64,000 bases of DNA from assembly GCA_026707545.1 (NCBI GenBank), contig JAPOWR010000001.1, positions 2,695,778-2,759,777 on the forward strand, given 5' to 3'. This document shows positions 33,399 to 40,673 of the stretch, in pieces. The DNA is from Acidobacteriota bacterium. Its GTDB lineage: Bacteria > Acidobacteriota > Thermoanaerobaculia > Multivoradales > Multivoraceae. Numbering within the stretch: position 1 is the first letter of the stretch; every line of letters begins with the position of its first letter. Position numbers and translations under genes: made by a program. Under the pieces are notes generated by a model. It was not told the DNA's origin and did not search any database. It worked only from the letters and a program-made list of their open reading frames with translations.

Positions 33399-34709
33399 AT
33401 GAACATCCTGAGCAACATCCTGGCTCTGCTGGTCGTGATCGGCGTGATTATCTTCGTTCACGAACTGGGGCACTTCGTGGCCGCGCGGCTGTTCCGGATC
33501 AGGGTCCGCGTGTTCTCGATCGGCTTCGGCGCGCGGCTCTGGGGGTTCGAGCGTGGCGGTACGGAGTACCGCGTAGCGATGGTGCCGCTTGGCGGCTACG
33601 TGGCCTTCTCCGGCATCGACCCCTCGAATCCGACGGGCGATGCCGGCGACTTCATCACCAGGCCACGATGGCAACGAATGGTCGTTCTCCTGGCCGGCCC
33701 CGCGGCCAACGTCGTGCTCTCGATCGTTCTGATCGCCGCCGTCCTGGTGGCCGGCACCGAGCTGGCGGGGCCGCGCAACCTGAGCACCGAGATCGGTGCC
33801 GTAGCGGCCGATTCCGCCGCCGCCGAGGCCGGCCTGCAACCCGGCGACACGATCCTACGACTGGACGGCGAGGACGTGTCCGAGTGGCGCGAGGTCGCGA
33901 ACATCGTGCTCACCTCACCGGAACGTCCACTTGCCGTCGACTTCGAACGCGCCGGCGGCACGCTCAGCACGGTGCTCGTACCACGCCGGATTCCCCGCCA
34001 CGAACTCGGAGACGGCGGGCTCTACGCCAGCCTGCTACCGCGGGTGCGCGAGGTGTTCGAAGGCACGCCTGCCGAGCAGGCGGGCATCCGGTACGGAGAC
34101 ACGCTCTACTCGGTCAACGGCCACCCGATCGCCGACGCGGACGACTTCCGCCGCCTGGTGGAACCCAGCGCGGGCGAGGAGGTCAGCATCGAGATCGGCC
34201 GTGGCGACGAGCGCCTCGTCTTCCGCCTGGTGCCGGCAGCCGAAGACGGTGTCGGCCGCGCGGGCATCCTGATCAGCCACTTCTCTTACCAGCGCACCGG
34301 GCCTGCCCGCGCGCTAATCGAAAGCGCCCGGATCAACTGGGAAACCACAACCGAGATCTTCGGCTTCCTGGGCAGGCTGGTGGAACGTCGCGTCTCGCCC
34401 CAGAGTGCCCTTTCCGGCCCCATCGAGATTGCCAGAATCAGCGGTCAGGCGGCGAGGCGGAGCTTCAACGATCTCGTGTTTCTCACCGCGCTGATCAGCC
34501 TCAACATCTGCATCCTGAACCTGCTGCCGATCCCGCTCCTCGACGGCGGCCAACTCGTCATCCTGCTCTTCGAGAGCGCTCTGCGGCGCGATCTCTCCAT
34601 ACGGGTCAAGAACCTCGTCACCCAGTTCGGCCTCGTCGTGATCGTCGGCATCATGATGTTCGCGCTCTACTCCGACCTGGTGAAGAATCTGCCCGGCCTG
34701 GGGCGCTGA
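33399..34709 (+). CDS. rseP: RIP metalloprotease RseP
   Basis: 436 residues. His21-Glu22-x-x-His25 (FVHELGHFVAARL) is the zinc site and NLLPIPLLDGGQL carries the third ligand. Two PDZ domains (GLQPGDTILRLDGEDV and GIRYGDTLYSVNGHPI) lie between the first and later membrane spans. It cuts anti-sigma factors and signal-peptide remnants in the inner membrane, controlling envelope-stress responses. No sigma factor or anti-sigma gene is nearby. It starts 36 bases after dxr. Confidence 0.95.
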   Translation: MNILSNILALLVVIGVIIFVHELGHFVAARLFRIRVRVFSIGFGARLWGFERGGTEYRVAMVPLGGYVAFSGIDPSNPTGDAGDFITRPRWQRMVVLLAGPAANVVLSIVLIAAVLVAGTELAGPRNLSTEIGAVAADSAAAEAGLQPGDTILRLDGEDVSEWREVANIVLTSPERPLAVDFERAGGTLSTVLVPRRIPRHELGDGGLYASLLPRVREVFEGTPAEQAGIRYGDTLYSVNGHPIADADDFRRLVEPSAGEEVSIEIGRGDERLVFRLVPAAEDGVGRAGILISHFSYQRTGPARALIESARINWETTTEIFGFLGRLVERRVSPQSALSGPIEIARISGQAARRSFNDLVFLTALISLNICILNLLPIPLLDGGQLVILLFESALRRDLSIRVKNLVTQFGLVVIVGIMMFALYSDLVKNLPGLGR

Positions 34710-34722
34710 AGCCACGAGACCG

Positions 34723-35556
34723 ATGAAGACGCCGACTCTCCCTCGCTGGCTTGAAGGCGCGTTGCGCCAGCTTCGGCTGAAGAGCCTGCTGGACCCGCGT
34801 CGGTTGAGGAGCGCGCTGCGCCAGCCCTGGCTGAAGCGGGTGGTCGTGGGCGGGGCCTATGCGGGTTTGCTCACGGCGCTGCTCGGCATCTCTTCCTATC
34901 TGGCGCTCTCCAACTTCGTCCGCAGCGGCGTGATCGCGGTGCCTGATCTGATCGGCCTGGATGTGGATCACGCCGAGGCGACTCTCGCCTCCGCCGGCTT
35001 GACGGTGAGGCGGATCGAAGAGGACCGCTACGACGAGGCCGTCCCCGCCGGACATGTGCTCCGGCACGATCCCCCAGCCGGCAGCGCTGTCAAGCAGGAC
35101 AGCAGCGTCGTCATCCATCTGTCACGCGGGCGTCAACTCGTCGAGACTCCGGATCTGACAGGTCAGGTCCTGCAGACGGTACAGGTCAGTCTCGCCGCCT
35201 CCGGCTTGCAGTTGGGAAGGAGCCGCAGCGTGTACGCTGAGTCCGGCGCACCGGGGACGGTCATCCGTCAGAGTCCTCCGCCCGGCAGCCGGGTCGAACC
35301 GTCTTCCCAGGTCGACGTCATGGTGAGCCTGGCCAATCCAGGCGCTGCGTTCGTCATGCCGGACCTGATCGATCTGCCGGAAGCGCCCGTTCGCACCTAC
35401 TTCGAGGCGCACGGATTCCGGCTCGGAAGGGTAAAGTACGAGCCCTACGAAGGCGTCGAAGCCGGGATCATCCTGCGTCAGTATCCGCTGCCGGGTCATC
35501 CCCTGCGACAAAGCGATTCGATCGCTCTGGTCGTCGCCGCGCAGGACAGTCATTGA
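34723..35556 (+). CDS. PASTA-domain membrane protein without kinase
   Basis: 277 residues. A basic N-terminal segment with repeated ALRQ-LK units is followed by a membrane span (GGAYAGLLTALLGISSYLAL) and three PASTA repeats (VPDLIGLDVDHAEATLASAGLTV; TPDLTGQVLQTVQVSLAASGLQL; MPDLIDLPEAPVRTYFEAHGFRL), each ending in a PPAGS/PPPGS/PLPGH turn. PASTA repeats bind peptidoglycan fragments in Ser/Thr kinases and PBPs, but here no enzymatic domain is attached. It lies 13 bases after rseP and 31 before rpe. A cell-wall sensing or scaffold role is inferred. Confidence 0.88.
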   Translation: MKTPTLPRWLEGALRQLRLKSLLDPRRLRSALRQPWLKRVVVGGAYAGLLTALLGISSYLALSNFVRSGVIAVPDLIGLDVDHAEATLASAGLTVRRIEEDRYDEAVPAGHVLRHDPPAGSAVKQDSSVVIHLSRGRQLVETPDLTGQVLQTVQVSLAASGLQLGRSRSVYAESGAPGTVIRQSPPPGSRVEPSSQVDVMVSLANPGAAFVMPDLIDLPEAPVRTYFEAHGFRLGRVKYEPYEGVEAGIILRQYPLPGHPLRQSDSIALVVAAQDSH

Positions 35557-35587
35557 ACCCGCCCAGTTCGCCCAGAGAACCCGAACG

Positions 35588-36241
35588 ATGAAGATCGCGC
35601 CTTCGATTCTGGCGGCGGACCTCGCCGACCTCGCCTCCGCGGTGAAGATCTGTGAAGACGGCGGCGCGCAGTTGATCCATGTCGACGTGATGGACGGCCA
35701 CTTCGTGCCCAACCTCACATTCGGTCCGCCGGTGATCGCCGACCTGGCGAAGCGCAGCCGGGTGGGCTTCGACATCCATCTCATGGTTTCGAATCCGGAG
35801 GCGCTCATGGACCGATACCTCGACAGCGAGCCGCTCTGGGTGTCCTTCCATCATGAGACGACACCGGAACCGGCCCATCTGGCGGCGCATGTTCGCGGCC
35901 GGGACGTTGGAGCCGGGGTCGCGATCAACCCCGGCACGGCGGTCGACGAACTCCTGCCCTACCTGGAGCACCTCGACTTCGTGGTCCTGATGTCCGTCCA
36001 ACCTGGATTCGCCGGTCAGGCCTTCCAGCCCGACGTACTGGAGAAGGCTCGCGAACTGCGCGCCACGATCGACGCCCGTGGTCTTTCGACCAGCATCGAG
36101 ATGGACGGCGGTATCAAGCCGGGGAACCTCGATGAGGTCGCCGCGGCCGGCGTCGATGTGGCGGTCGTGGGCTCCGGCGTGTTCGCTGCAGAGCGTCCAG
36201 TCGAGGCCCTGGCGGCTCTACGGCGGCAGGCGAACGAATGA
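35588..36241 (+). CDS. rpe: Ribulose-phosphate 3-epimerase
   Basis: 217 residues. APSILAADLADL, HVDVMDGHFVPNLTFGPPV, FDIHLMVSNPE, VLMSVQPGFAGQAFQPDVLEK and IEMDGGIKPGNL supply all metal and phosphate-binding residues of the TIM barrel. It interconverts ribulose-5-P and xylulose-5-P in the pentose phosphate pathway. The stop overlaps the start of the BamD-like gene (ATGA). Confidence 0.96.
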   Translation: MKIAPSILAADLADLASAVKICEDGGAQLIHVDVMDGHFVPNLTFGPPVIADLAKRSRVGFDIHLMVSNPEALMDRYLDSEPLWVSFHHETTPEPAHLAAHVRGRDVGAGVAINPGTAVDELLPYLEHLDFVVLMSVQPGFAGQAFQPDVLEKARELRATIDARGLSTSIEMDGGIKPGNLDEVAAAGVDVAVVGSGVFAAERPVEALAALRRQANE

Positions 36242-37116
36242 AACCACTGACAGCCAAAGCCCTGCTCGCCGGGGCGGTGCTCGCCGCGACGGTCGCCTGC
36301 GGAGGCGTGAAGGACGATCCGATCCTGCGGCTGTCGTCGTCGGAAGCGCTCGACATCGGCAAGCAACTCATGGAGGAGGAGAAGTTCTCCCAGGCACTGC
36401 GGCACCTAGTGCACGCCTTCGAGGTCGAACCGAACTCGGAGACCGGCCGGGAGGGTCTGCTGCTGGCCGCGGACGCGCTGTTCCTGCGCGGCGGCTACCA
36501 GTCCTACGTGGAAGCGGAGCAGCGCTACCGCGACTTCCTGAACCGGTTCCCCACGTCGGATCGCGCCGCATACGCGCAGTTCCGACTGGCTGCCGCCCTC
36601 GCCGAGCGGATCGAGAAGCCGGACCGCGACCAGCAGACCGCCCGTCAGGCGCTGACGGAGTTCGAGAACGTCCGACGGCTCTACCCGACCAGCCAGTACG
36701 CCAGTCAGGCCGCCCAAAGAATCGTCGAGGTCCGCAACCAGCTCGCGGAACACGAGTTCGTCGTCGGTGCCTTCTACTACCGCTTCGGCGCTCCCAACGC
36801 CGCCGGCAACCGATTCAAGGACATGCTCGAGGCCTATCCGGCATACCCGGAGCCCGACAAGATCCTCGCCTACATGTGCCTCAGCTACGTCGACGTGCTG
36901 AAACAGATCGGGAGTAGGCGAGGCCTGGACCGCTACGACTACCTGCGCGACGCCTGCGACCGGCTGCGTAGCGAGCACCCGGAGAGCCAGTGGCTCAAGA
37001 AAGTCCCCTCCGAGGAGAGGATCCGTTCTCTCCGAACCAAGGTTCCGGAAGGGCCGCCGCTGCCGCCGCGCCGGGGAGACGATGATCCGGCCGGCGAAGA
37101 GAACGACGACGGCTGA
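36238..37116 (+). CDS. Outer-membrane assembly lipoprotein, BamD-like
   Basis: 292 residues. The signal peptide ends in the lipobox TVAC (cysteine ~21). TPR-like repeats follow: ALDIGKQLMEEEKFSQALRHLVHAFE, YVEAEQRYRDFLNRFPTSDRAAYAQFRLAAALAE and ALTEFENVRRLYPTSQYA, the pattern of BamD/YfiO. FVVGAFYYRFGAPNAAGNRFKDMLEAYP is a typical BamD segment. It would act with BamA in inserting outer-membrane beta-barrel proteins and shows a diderm envelope. The C-terminus is charged and Pro-rich (EGPPLPPRRGDDDPAGEEND). End of the operon. Confidence 0.88.
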   Translation: MKPLTAKALLAGAVLAATVACGGVKDDPILRLSSSEALDIGKQLMEEEKFSQALRHLVHAFEVEPNSETGREGLLLAADALFLRGGYQSYVEAEQRYRDFLNRFPTSDRAAYAQFRLAAALAERIEKPDRDQQTARQALTEFENVRRLYPTSQYASQAAQRIVEVRNQLAEHEFVVGAFYYRFGAPNAAGNRFKDMLEAYPAYPEPDKILAYMCLSYVDVLKQIGSRRGLDRYDYLRDACDRLRSEHPESQWLKKVPSEERIRSLRTKVPEGPPLPPRRGDDDPAGEENDDG

Positions 37117-37155
37117 TTCGCCACCCGCGAGAGGGGTCCCGAGGCGTCCGAACTG

Positions 37156-37164
37156 TGCTAAAAT
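37156..37164 (+). promoter_or_regulatory. Extended -10 upstream of the Fis-type gene
   Basis: TGCTAAAAT is a strong extended -10, 24 bases before the TTG start at 37189, with a likely transcript start near 37171. It lies in the 72-base gap after the BamD-like gene. Confidence 0.55.
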
Positions 37165-37188
37165 CACCGTTTCGGCACGCGACTCGCC

Positions 37189-37483
37189 TTGAAGCAACTC
37201 AGCGCAGACGACCGCGATCCCGAGAACGCGACGGGAGCTCTCAGCGACCAGCTCGACTCTCTCGTCAACCATTTGGTCTGCTGCGGAGTCACCCTGACTC
37301 AGGCTCGCAAGATCTTCGAACGGCAGTTCATCCTCGCATCGCTCCGACTCAACCAAGGCAACCTCAACCGCTCCGCAAACCACCTGGGGATTCACCGCAA
37401 CACACTGCGCAACAAAGGTCGACGCCCTTCGTATCCAGTCGGCCGAGTATCGCGACTCCAGCAAGAGAAACCGATCGCGATAG
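37189..37483 (+). CDS. Fis-type helix-turn-helix protein with an apparent single-base frameshift
   Basis: TTG start at 37189. Residues ~20-75 include LVNHLVCCGVTLTQARKIFERQFILASLRLNQGNLNRSANHLGIHRNTLRN, an HTH_8/Fis-type DNA-binding domain. In the uninterrupted frame the protein then runs to 37773 as Arg/Pro-rich text that overlaps the transglycosylase by 218 bases. Skipping one A in the AAA at 37414-37416 instead gives NKVDALRIQSAEYRDSSKRNRSR and a stop at 37481-37483 (~97 residues), the expected length and ending for this family, leaving a clean 72-base gap before the next gene. I therefore read a +1 frameshift, sequencing error or mutation. Confidence 0.65.
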
Positions 37484-37555
37484 CCCCCAGGTGGTCGGCT
37501 GGGAAACGAGGAATCTGGTTGGCATCCCCCTTGCTGCCAAGAGCAGCCAAGTGTC

Positions 37556-38311
37556 ATGTACATCTCGAACGCCAAGGGCCGCACGAAGGCTCTGTCCGTC
37601 GTTGTGGCCGTCACGGCCATTTTGGCCGTCTCGGTGCGGGACACGGCGCCCGGGCGACAGCCCGACTCGCTGCCGGCGCCTCCCCATCTCGACGATGTCG
37701 CGCTGTTCGAGGAGATACAAGCCTGGCTGGACCCCGCGTCCGGCACGACGACGGCGCTCGCATCCCTCCATAGCCGCCCCATGTTCGAGGCGATTCGGTC
37801 GCACGAGGAGAGTTTCGCGCTCTTCATTGGCGCCGCCGACGCCGATGCGGTCCGGGACCGGATGCAGCAAGTCCCATTCGGCGCCCAGATCGTCGCCGTT
37901 GCCGAGCGACACGAGATCGACCCGCTTCTCGTGGCGGCTGTGGTGCAGACCGAGTCCGCTTTCGACAGGCTGGCGGTCTCACCCCAGGGCGCTCTGGGCC
38001 TGATGCAGATGATGCCGGAAACCGCCGAGGAGTTCGGCGTGGCCAACGTCTACGACCCTGGCCAGAACCTCGACGCCGGTGCGAGCTATCTGGCCTTTCT
38101 GCTACGCCGGTTTGACGGCGATCTGGTCCTGGCGCTCGCCGCGTACAACGCGGGACCCGGCCAGGTAAAGCGCATGGGCGGCATGCCGCCTTTCCGCGAA
38201 ACCCGGAAGTTCACGGAGAACGTGCTCCGCCTCTACGTCGAGCACCACCGCGCGGCGTGGGCAGCCGTCAACCCTGGCGGCCTCGACTTCGCCGTCCTCG
38301 CCGGCGGCTAG
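37556..38311 (+). CDS. Lytic transglycosylase (SLT domain)
   Basis: 251 residues. An N-terminal membrane segment or signal anchor (ALSVVVAVTAILAVSV) precedes ~70 residues of linker. The SLT domain follows: VAERHEIDPLLVAAVVQTESAFDRLAVSPQGALGLMQMMPETAEEFGV, where the Glu in QTESAF is catalytic, and YDPGQNLDAGASYLAFLLRRF ... LALAAYNAGPGQV. It cleaves peptidoglycan between MurNAc and GlcNAc in the periplasm. Small SLT enzymes open the wall for secretion or pilus machines; pilus genes lie at 56876-60974. Confidence 0.92.
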   Translation: MYISNAKGRTKALSVVVAVTAILAVSVRDTAPGRQPDSLPAPPHLDDVALFEEIQAWLDPASGTTTALASLHSRPMFEAIRSHEESFALFIGAADADAVRDRMQQVPFGAQIVAVAERHEIDPLLVAAVVQTESAFDRLAVSPQGALGLMQMMPETAEEFGVANVYDPGQNLDAGASYLAFLLRRFDGDLVLALAAYNAGPGQVKRMGGMPPFRETRKFTENVLRLYVEHHRAAWAAVNPGGLDFAVLAGG

Positions 38312-38327
38312 GAGGCTCCAGCCAATC

Positions 38328-38498
38328 CTAGGACTGCTTCTCTTCCAGTTCGGAGGAGTCGTCGCCGCGCAGGCCCCGCTTGAAGTTCCGGATGCCCTCA
38401 CCCATCCCACGGCCGAGGAGCGGCAGCTTGCTGCCACCGAAGATGACCAGGAGGATGACGAAGACGATGACTAGCTCTTGGATGCCAAAGGAGGGCAT
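38328..38498 (-). CDS. tatA: Twin-arginine translocase subunit TatA/E
   Basis: 56 residues from ATG 38498, with AGGAGA upstream. MPSFGIQELVIVFVILLVIFGGSKLPLLGRGMGEGIRNFKRG is the TatA pattern: short membrane helix, FGxxKLP hinge, amphipathic helix, then a charged tail. It forms the pore for folded proteins such as cofactor-containing enzymes. TatB/TatC are not in the window. Convergent with the lytic transglycosylase gene. Confidence 0.93.
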   Translation of the reverse strand: MPSFGIQELVIVFVILLVIFGGSKLPLLGRGMGEGIRNFKRGLRGDDSSELEEKQS

Positions 38499-38537
38499 GG
38501 CGTTTCTCCTGTCGAAGTCGGGCACGGATACTAGCAT

Positions 38538-38561
38538 CTAGAGCCGCCAAACCCGTCGCAG
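38538..38561. repeat. Copy 2 of a dispersed 24-bp repeat, at the end of the kinase gene
   Basis: Matches 26900-26923 at 23 of 24 bases. Here it encodes the last seven residues and stop of the kinase gene (RRVWRL-stop). See the copy at 26900. Confidence 0.55.
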
Positions 38562-39575
38562 ACGCGGCGCCAGATCACGACCTTCCGGAAGAGCGGCCAG
38601 GGCATCCAGGAACCTCAGCAGGGCCGGTGGGATCAACCGCAGATAGCGGTCGCTGCCGGCCGTGGCGAAGTACGCGAAGGTACCCACGAGCTTGAGGGTG
38701 CGCTGTGCCGCCGCCGCGTGGTACTGGTCAATCAGGCCAGTGTCCTCGCGAACCGTCGAAAGGTGTTCCCGCCGCTCTCGCACCGAAAGCGTCAGGGTGT
38801 CGTTGAGGAGCGAGGCCAGGTCGTAGCACGGGGGCCCCAGGCGCAGATCCTGGTAGTCGATCAGGACAAGCTCCTCCGTGCCCCCCGCCGAGTCCATGCT
38901 CGGCGCCCGTAACATCAGGTTGCGGGCCATGAAATCCCGGTGACACGGCACGGGCGTTGCCGAATCGAGCCGCTCGCACAGGGCCACGCAGACAGCTCGC
39001 ACTTCCTCGGCCAACCGCGCGTCCGAAACCAGGCCGCGCGGTTCGAGGAAGCGAACCCACGCTTGGTCGAGTTCCGCCATCAAAAGGGCCCGGTCGAGCG
39101 GCGGTGAACCGAGAGCCCGAACCTCCTCGGGCCGCAGAAGTTGAATACGCCTGATGAGCTCCCTTGCCTCCACCAGCCGCCGGCTCGCCTTCGGGTAGGA
39201 AGCCTCACCGTCCCTTGTCCAGCGCTCGAACAGGGTGTGGGGACCCAGGTCCTCCAGGAGAATCCAGACCGGGTGCTCAAGGGAGTACCCGTCCACCCTC
39301 GGTGTCGGCACATCGACCGTGGCCAGCAGGTCGCCGGCACCAAGGAACCGCTCAGCTACGTCCTTCATGTCGTCGGGATAGCTGCAGACGACCCGCCGCT
39401 CGCCGGAGGCAAGGCTCAGCCGCCCGTACCGCCGGGCCGAGACATCGCCGGCCAGAGGCTCGAACGAAACCGGCTCCCACCCGGCGTCCGACAGCGCCTC
39501 GAGCACCGGCCGCCAACCTGCCGGCACGGCCCCTGGCGAATCCGAAACAGTCTGGGATAATGGTTGTCGGCCCAT
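38538..39575 (-). CDS. Aminoglycoside-phosphotransferase-fold kinase, AmgK-like
   Basis: 345 residues from ATG 39575. Phosphotransferase motifs are WILLEDLGPHTLFE, VPCHRDFMARNLMLR (catalytic Asp) and LIDYQDLRLGPPCYDLASLLND (metal-binding). COG3178/AmgK proteins phosphorylate N-acetylmuramate or GlcNAc at the anomeric position in peptidoglycan recycling, the most likely role. MurU, its usual uridylyltransferase partner, is not adjacent. The ATG shares the tetranucleotide CATG (39573-39576) with the start of the divergent gene at 39574. Confidence 0.82.
   Translation of the reverse strand: MGRQPLSQTVSDSPGAVPAGWRPVLEALSDAGWEPVSFEPLAGDVSARRYGRLSLASGERRVVCSYPDDMKDVAERFLGAGDLLATVDVPTPRVDGYSLEHPVWILLEDLGPHTLFERWTRDGEASYPKASRRLVEARELIRRIQLLRPEEVRALGSPPLDRALLMAELDQAWVRFLEPRGLVSDARLAEEVRAVCVALCERLDSATPVPCHRDFMARNLMLRAPSMDSAGGTEELVLIDYQDLRLGPPCYDLASLLNDTLTLSVRERREHLSTVREDTGLIDQYHAAAAQRTLKLVGTFAYFATAGSDRYLRLIPPALLRFLDALAALPEGRDLAPRLRRVWRL
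39553..39561 (+). promoter_or_regulatory. Extended -10 for the small gene at 39574
   Basis: TGGGATAAT is close to the consensus extended -10 and ends 12 bases before ATG 39574, so the transcript would start within a few bases of the start codon. It lies inside the 5' end of the divergent kinase gene only if that gene uses a start upstream of 39575. Confidence 0.5.
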
Positions 39576-39891
39576 GGAACCCCGGCTCAAACAACTGCTC
39601 GAAGAACTCACCCGATCTCTCTGCGAGGCGATGGCCGAGTCGCCCGAGGTCCACGATCGGCTCGAGTCGATTCGGCGTGAAGGCTACACGCTCAATCTCT
39701 TCCTCGACTGCAAGAGAAGCGGCGAGGACGATAGCGACCCCGACAGGAACTCCTCGGCGCGACGGCCGCTGCCACCGCCGACGTTCCGCATCAATGGACG
39801 CGACCTGGCTTTCCTGCGCTCAGTCGGAATCGATCCCACGCGCAGGACCCGCAGCCGCACTTCTCGCCGGACCACCCCCGAGGGAGACTGA
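39574..39891 (+). CDS. Small protein of unknown function
   Basis: 105 residues: helical N-terminus (MEPRLKQLLEELTRSLCEAM), then a basic, disordered region (CKRSGEDDSDPDRNSSARR) and DLAFLRSVGIDPTRRTRSRTSRRTT. No membrane segment. The strong extended -10 just upstream and the starting CATG shared with the kinase gene support expression. Its 3' end overlaps pgeF antisense by 72 bases. I know no family; a nucleic-acid or regulatory role would be speculation. Confidence 0.62.
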   Translation: MEPRLKQLLEELTRSLCEAMAESPEVHDRLESIRREGYTLNLFLDCKRSGEDDSDPDRNSSARRPLPPPTFRINGRDLAFLRSVGIDPTRRTRSRTSRRTTPEGD

Positions 39892-40605
39892 CGTCCGGCC
39901 GCCTTCCCGCGCGCGCCAGATGAAAGCGTAGTTGCGCCCGGCGCCCGCTCCGTCGCGGCGGTAGCTCCACCAGTTCGAATCGCAGCGAACGCAACAGCCG
40001 CTACGCGCAACGTGGACCACGCCCAAGCCGGCGAGCTGGATCGAAGCCGCCAAGGGCAGGTCGAGGTGGGGTTTACGGCCCGGCCGGCGGATGACGACTT
40101 CGGGACCGCTCGCGGATTCCACCCGGCCGGCCACGTCGTCGTCCACCTCGTAGCAACAGGGGCCAATCGCTGGACCGACCCAGGCCTCGGCCCGCGCCGG
40201 ATCCGTGACGCCAGCCCGCCTCAACTCCCGTATCGCCGAAGCGAGAACGACGCTCGCCAGGCCTCGCCAGCCTGCGTGAACCGCGGCCACGTTCTCACCG
40301 GCCGCGATCAGCACGGGTACGCAATCGGCGACGAAGACGGTCGCTGCGACGCCAGTACGAGAGACGATCAAGGCGTCTCCGTCTCCCCCGAAGCCGGGAT
40401 CCTCGACCCGTACCGCCTCGGTGCCGTGCCGTTGCTTCAACCAGGCAGGCGAGGCCGTTTCCGCTAACCCCATGTAGCGTGTCAGATACCGGAGGGCATC
40501 CTCCGGACCAGGGGCCTCCTCACCAGGCAGAACTCCCAGAAAGGCCGCCCGGAAAGGGCCGCGCCTGTGGACCATGACGGCCGCTGCCCGGCGCCGCCTC
40601 GTCAA
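39820..40605 (-). CDS. pgeF: YfiH/PgeF laccase-domain protein
   Basis: 261 residues. WLKQRHGTEAVRV, VFVADCVPVLIA, VAAVHAGWRGLASVV and WVGPAIGPCCYEV carry the zinc ligands (two His and one Cys). VARSGCCVRCDSNWWSYRRDGAGAGRNYAFIW is the usual C-terminal region. PgeF proteins hydrolyse misincorporated peptidoglycan precursors or act on purine nucleosides. The last ~30 residues past FIW are an unusual extension that overlaps the antisense small gene, so the real protein may rest on a stop that lies further on than the conserved core. The start could also be ATG 40575. Confidence 0.9.
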   Translation of the reverse strand: MTRRRRAAAVMVHRRGPFRAAFLGVLPGEEAPGPEDALRYLTRYMGLAETASPAWLKQRHGTEAVRVEDPGFGGDGDALIVSRTGVAATVFVADCVPVLIAAGENVAAVHAGWRGLASVVLASAIRELRRAGVTDPARAEAWVGPAIGPCCYEVDDDVAGRVESASGPEVVIRRPGRKPHLDLPLAASIQLAGLGVVHVARSGCCVRCDSNWWSYRRDGAGAGRNYAFIWRAREGGRTSVSLGGGPARSAAAGPARGIDSD

Positions 40606-40673
40606 TGGCGCGCGACTCTCACGACGGACTGCTGGAGTAGCTGCTGTAGGATGCCGCGGCCATCGAGACGGTC

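Noticed and set aside
37484..37773. C-terminal extension of the Fis-type gene in the original frame
   Set aside because: Arg/Pro-rich text overlapping the transglycosylase; better explained by a frameshift at 37414-37416.
38538..38561. Possible IS end or att site at the dispersed repeat
   Set aside because: No transposase, no flanking inverted repeat and no target duplication.
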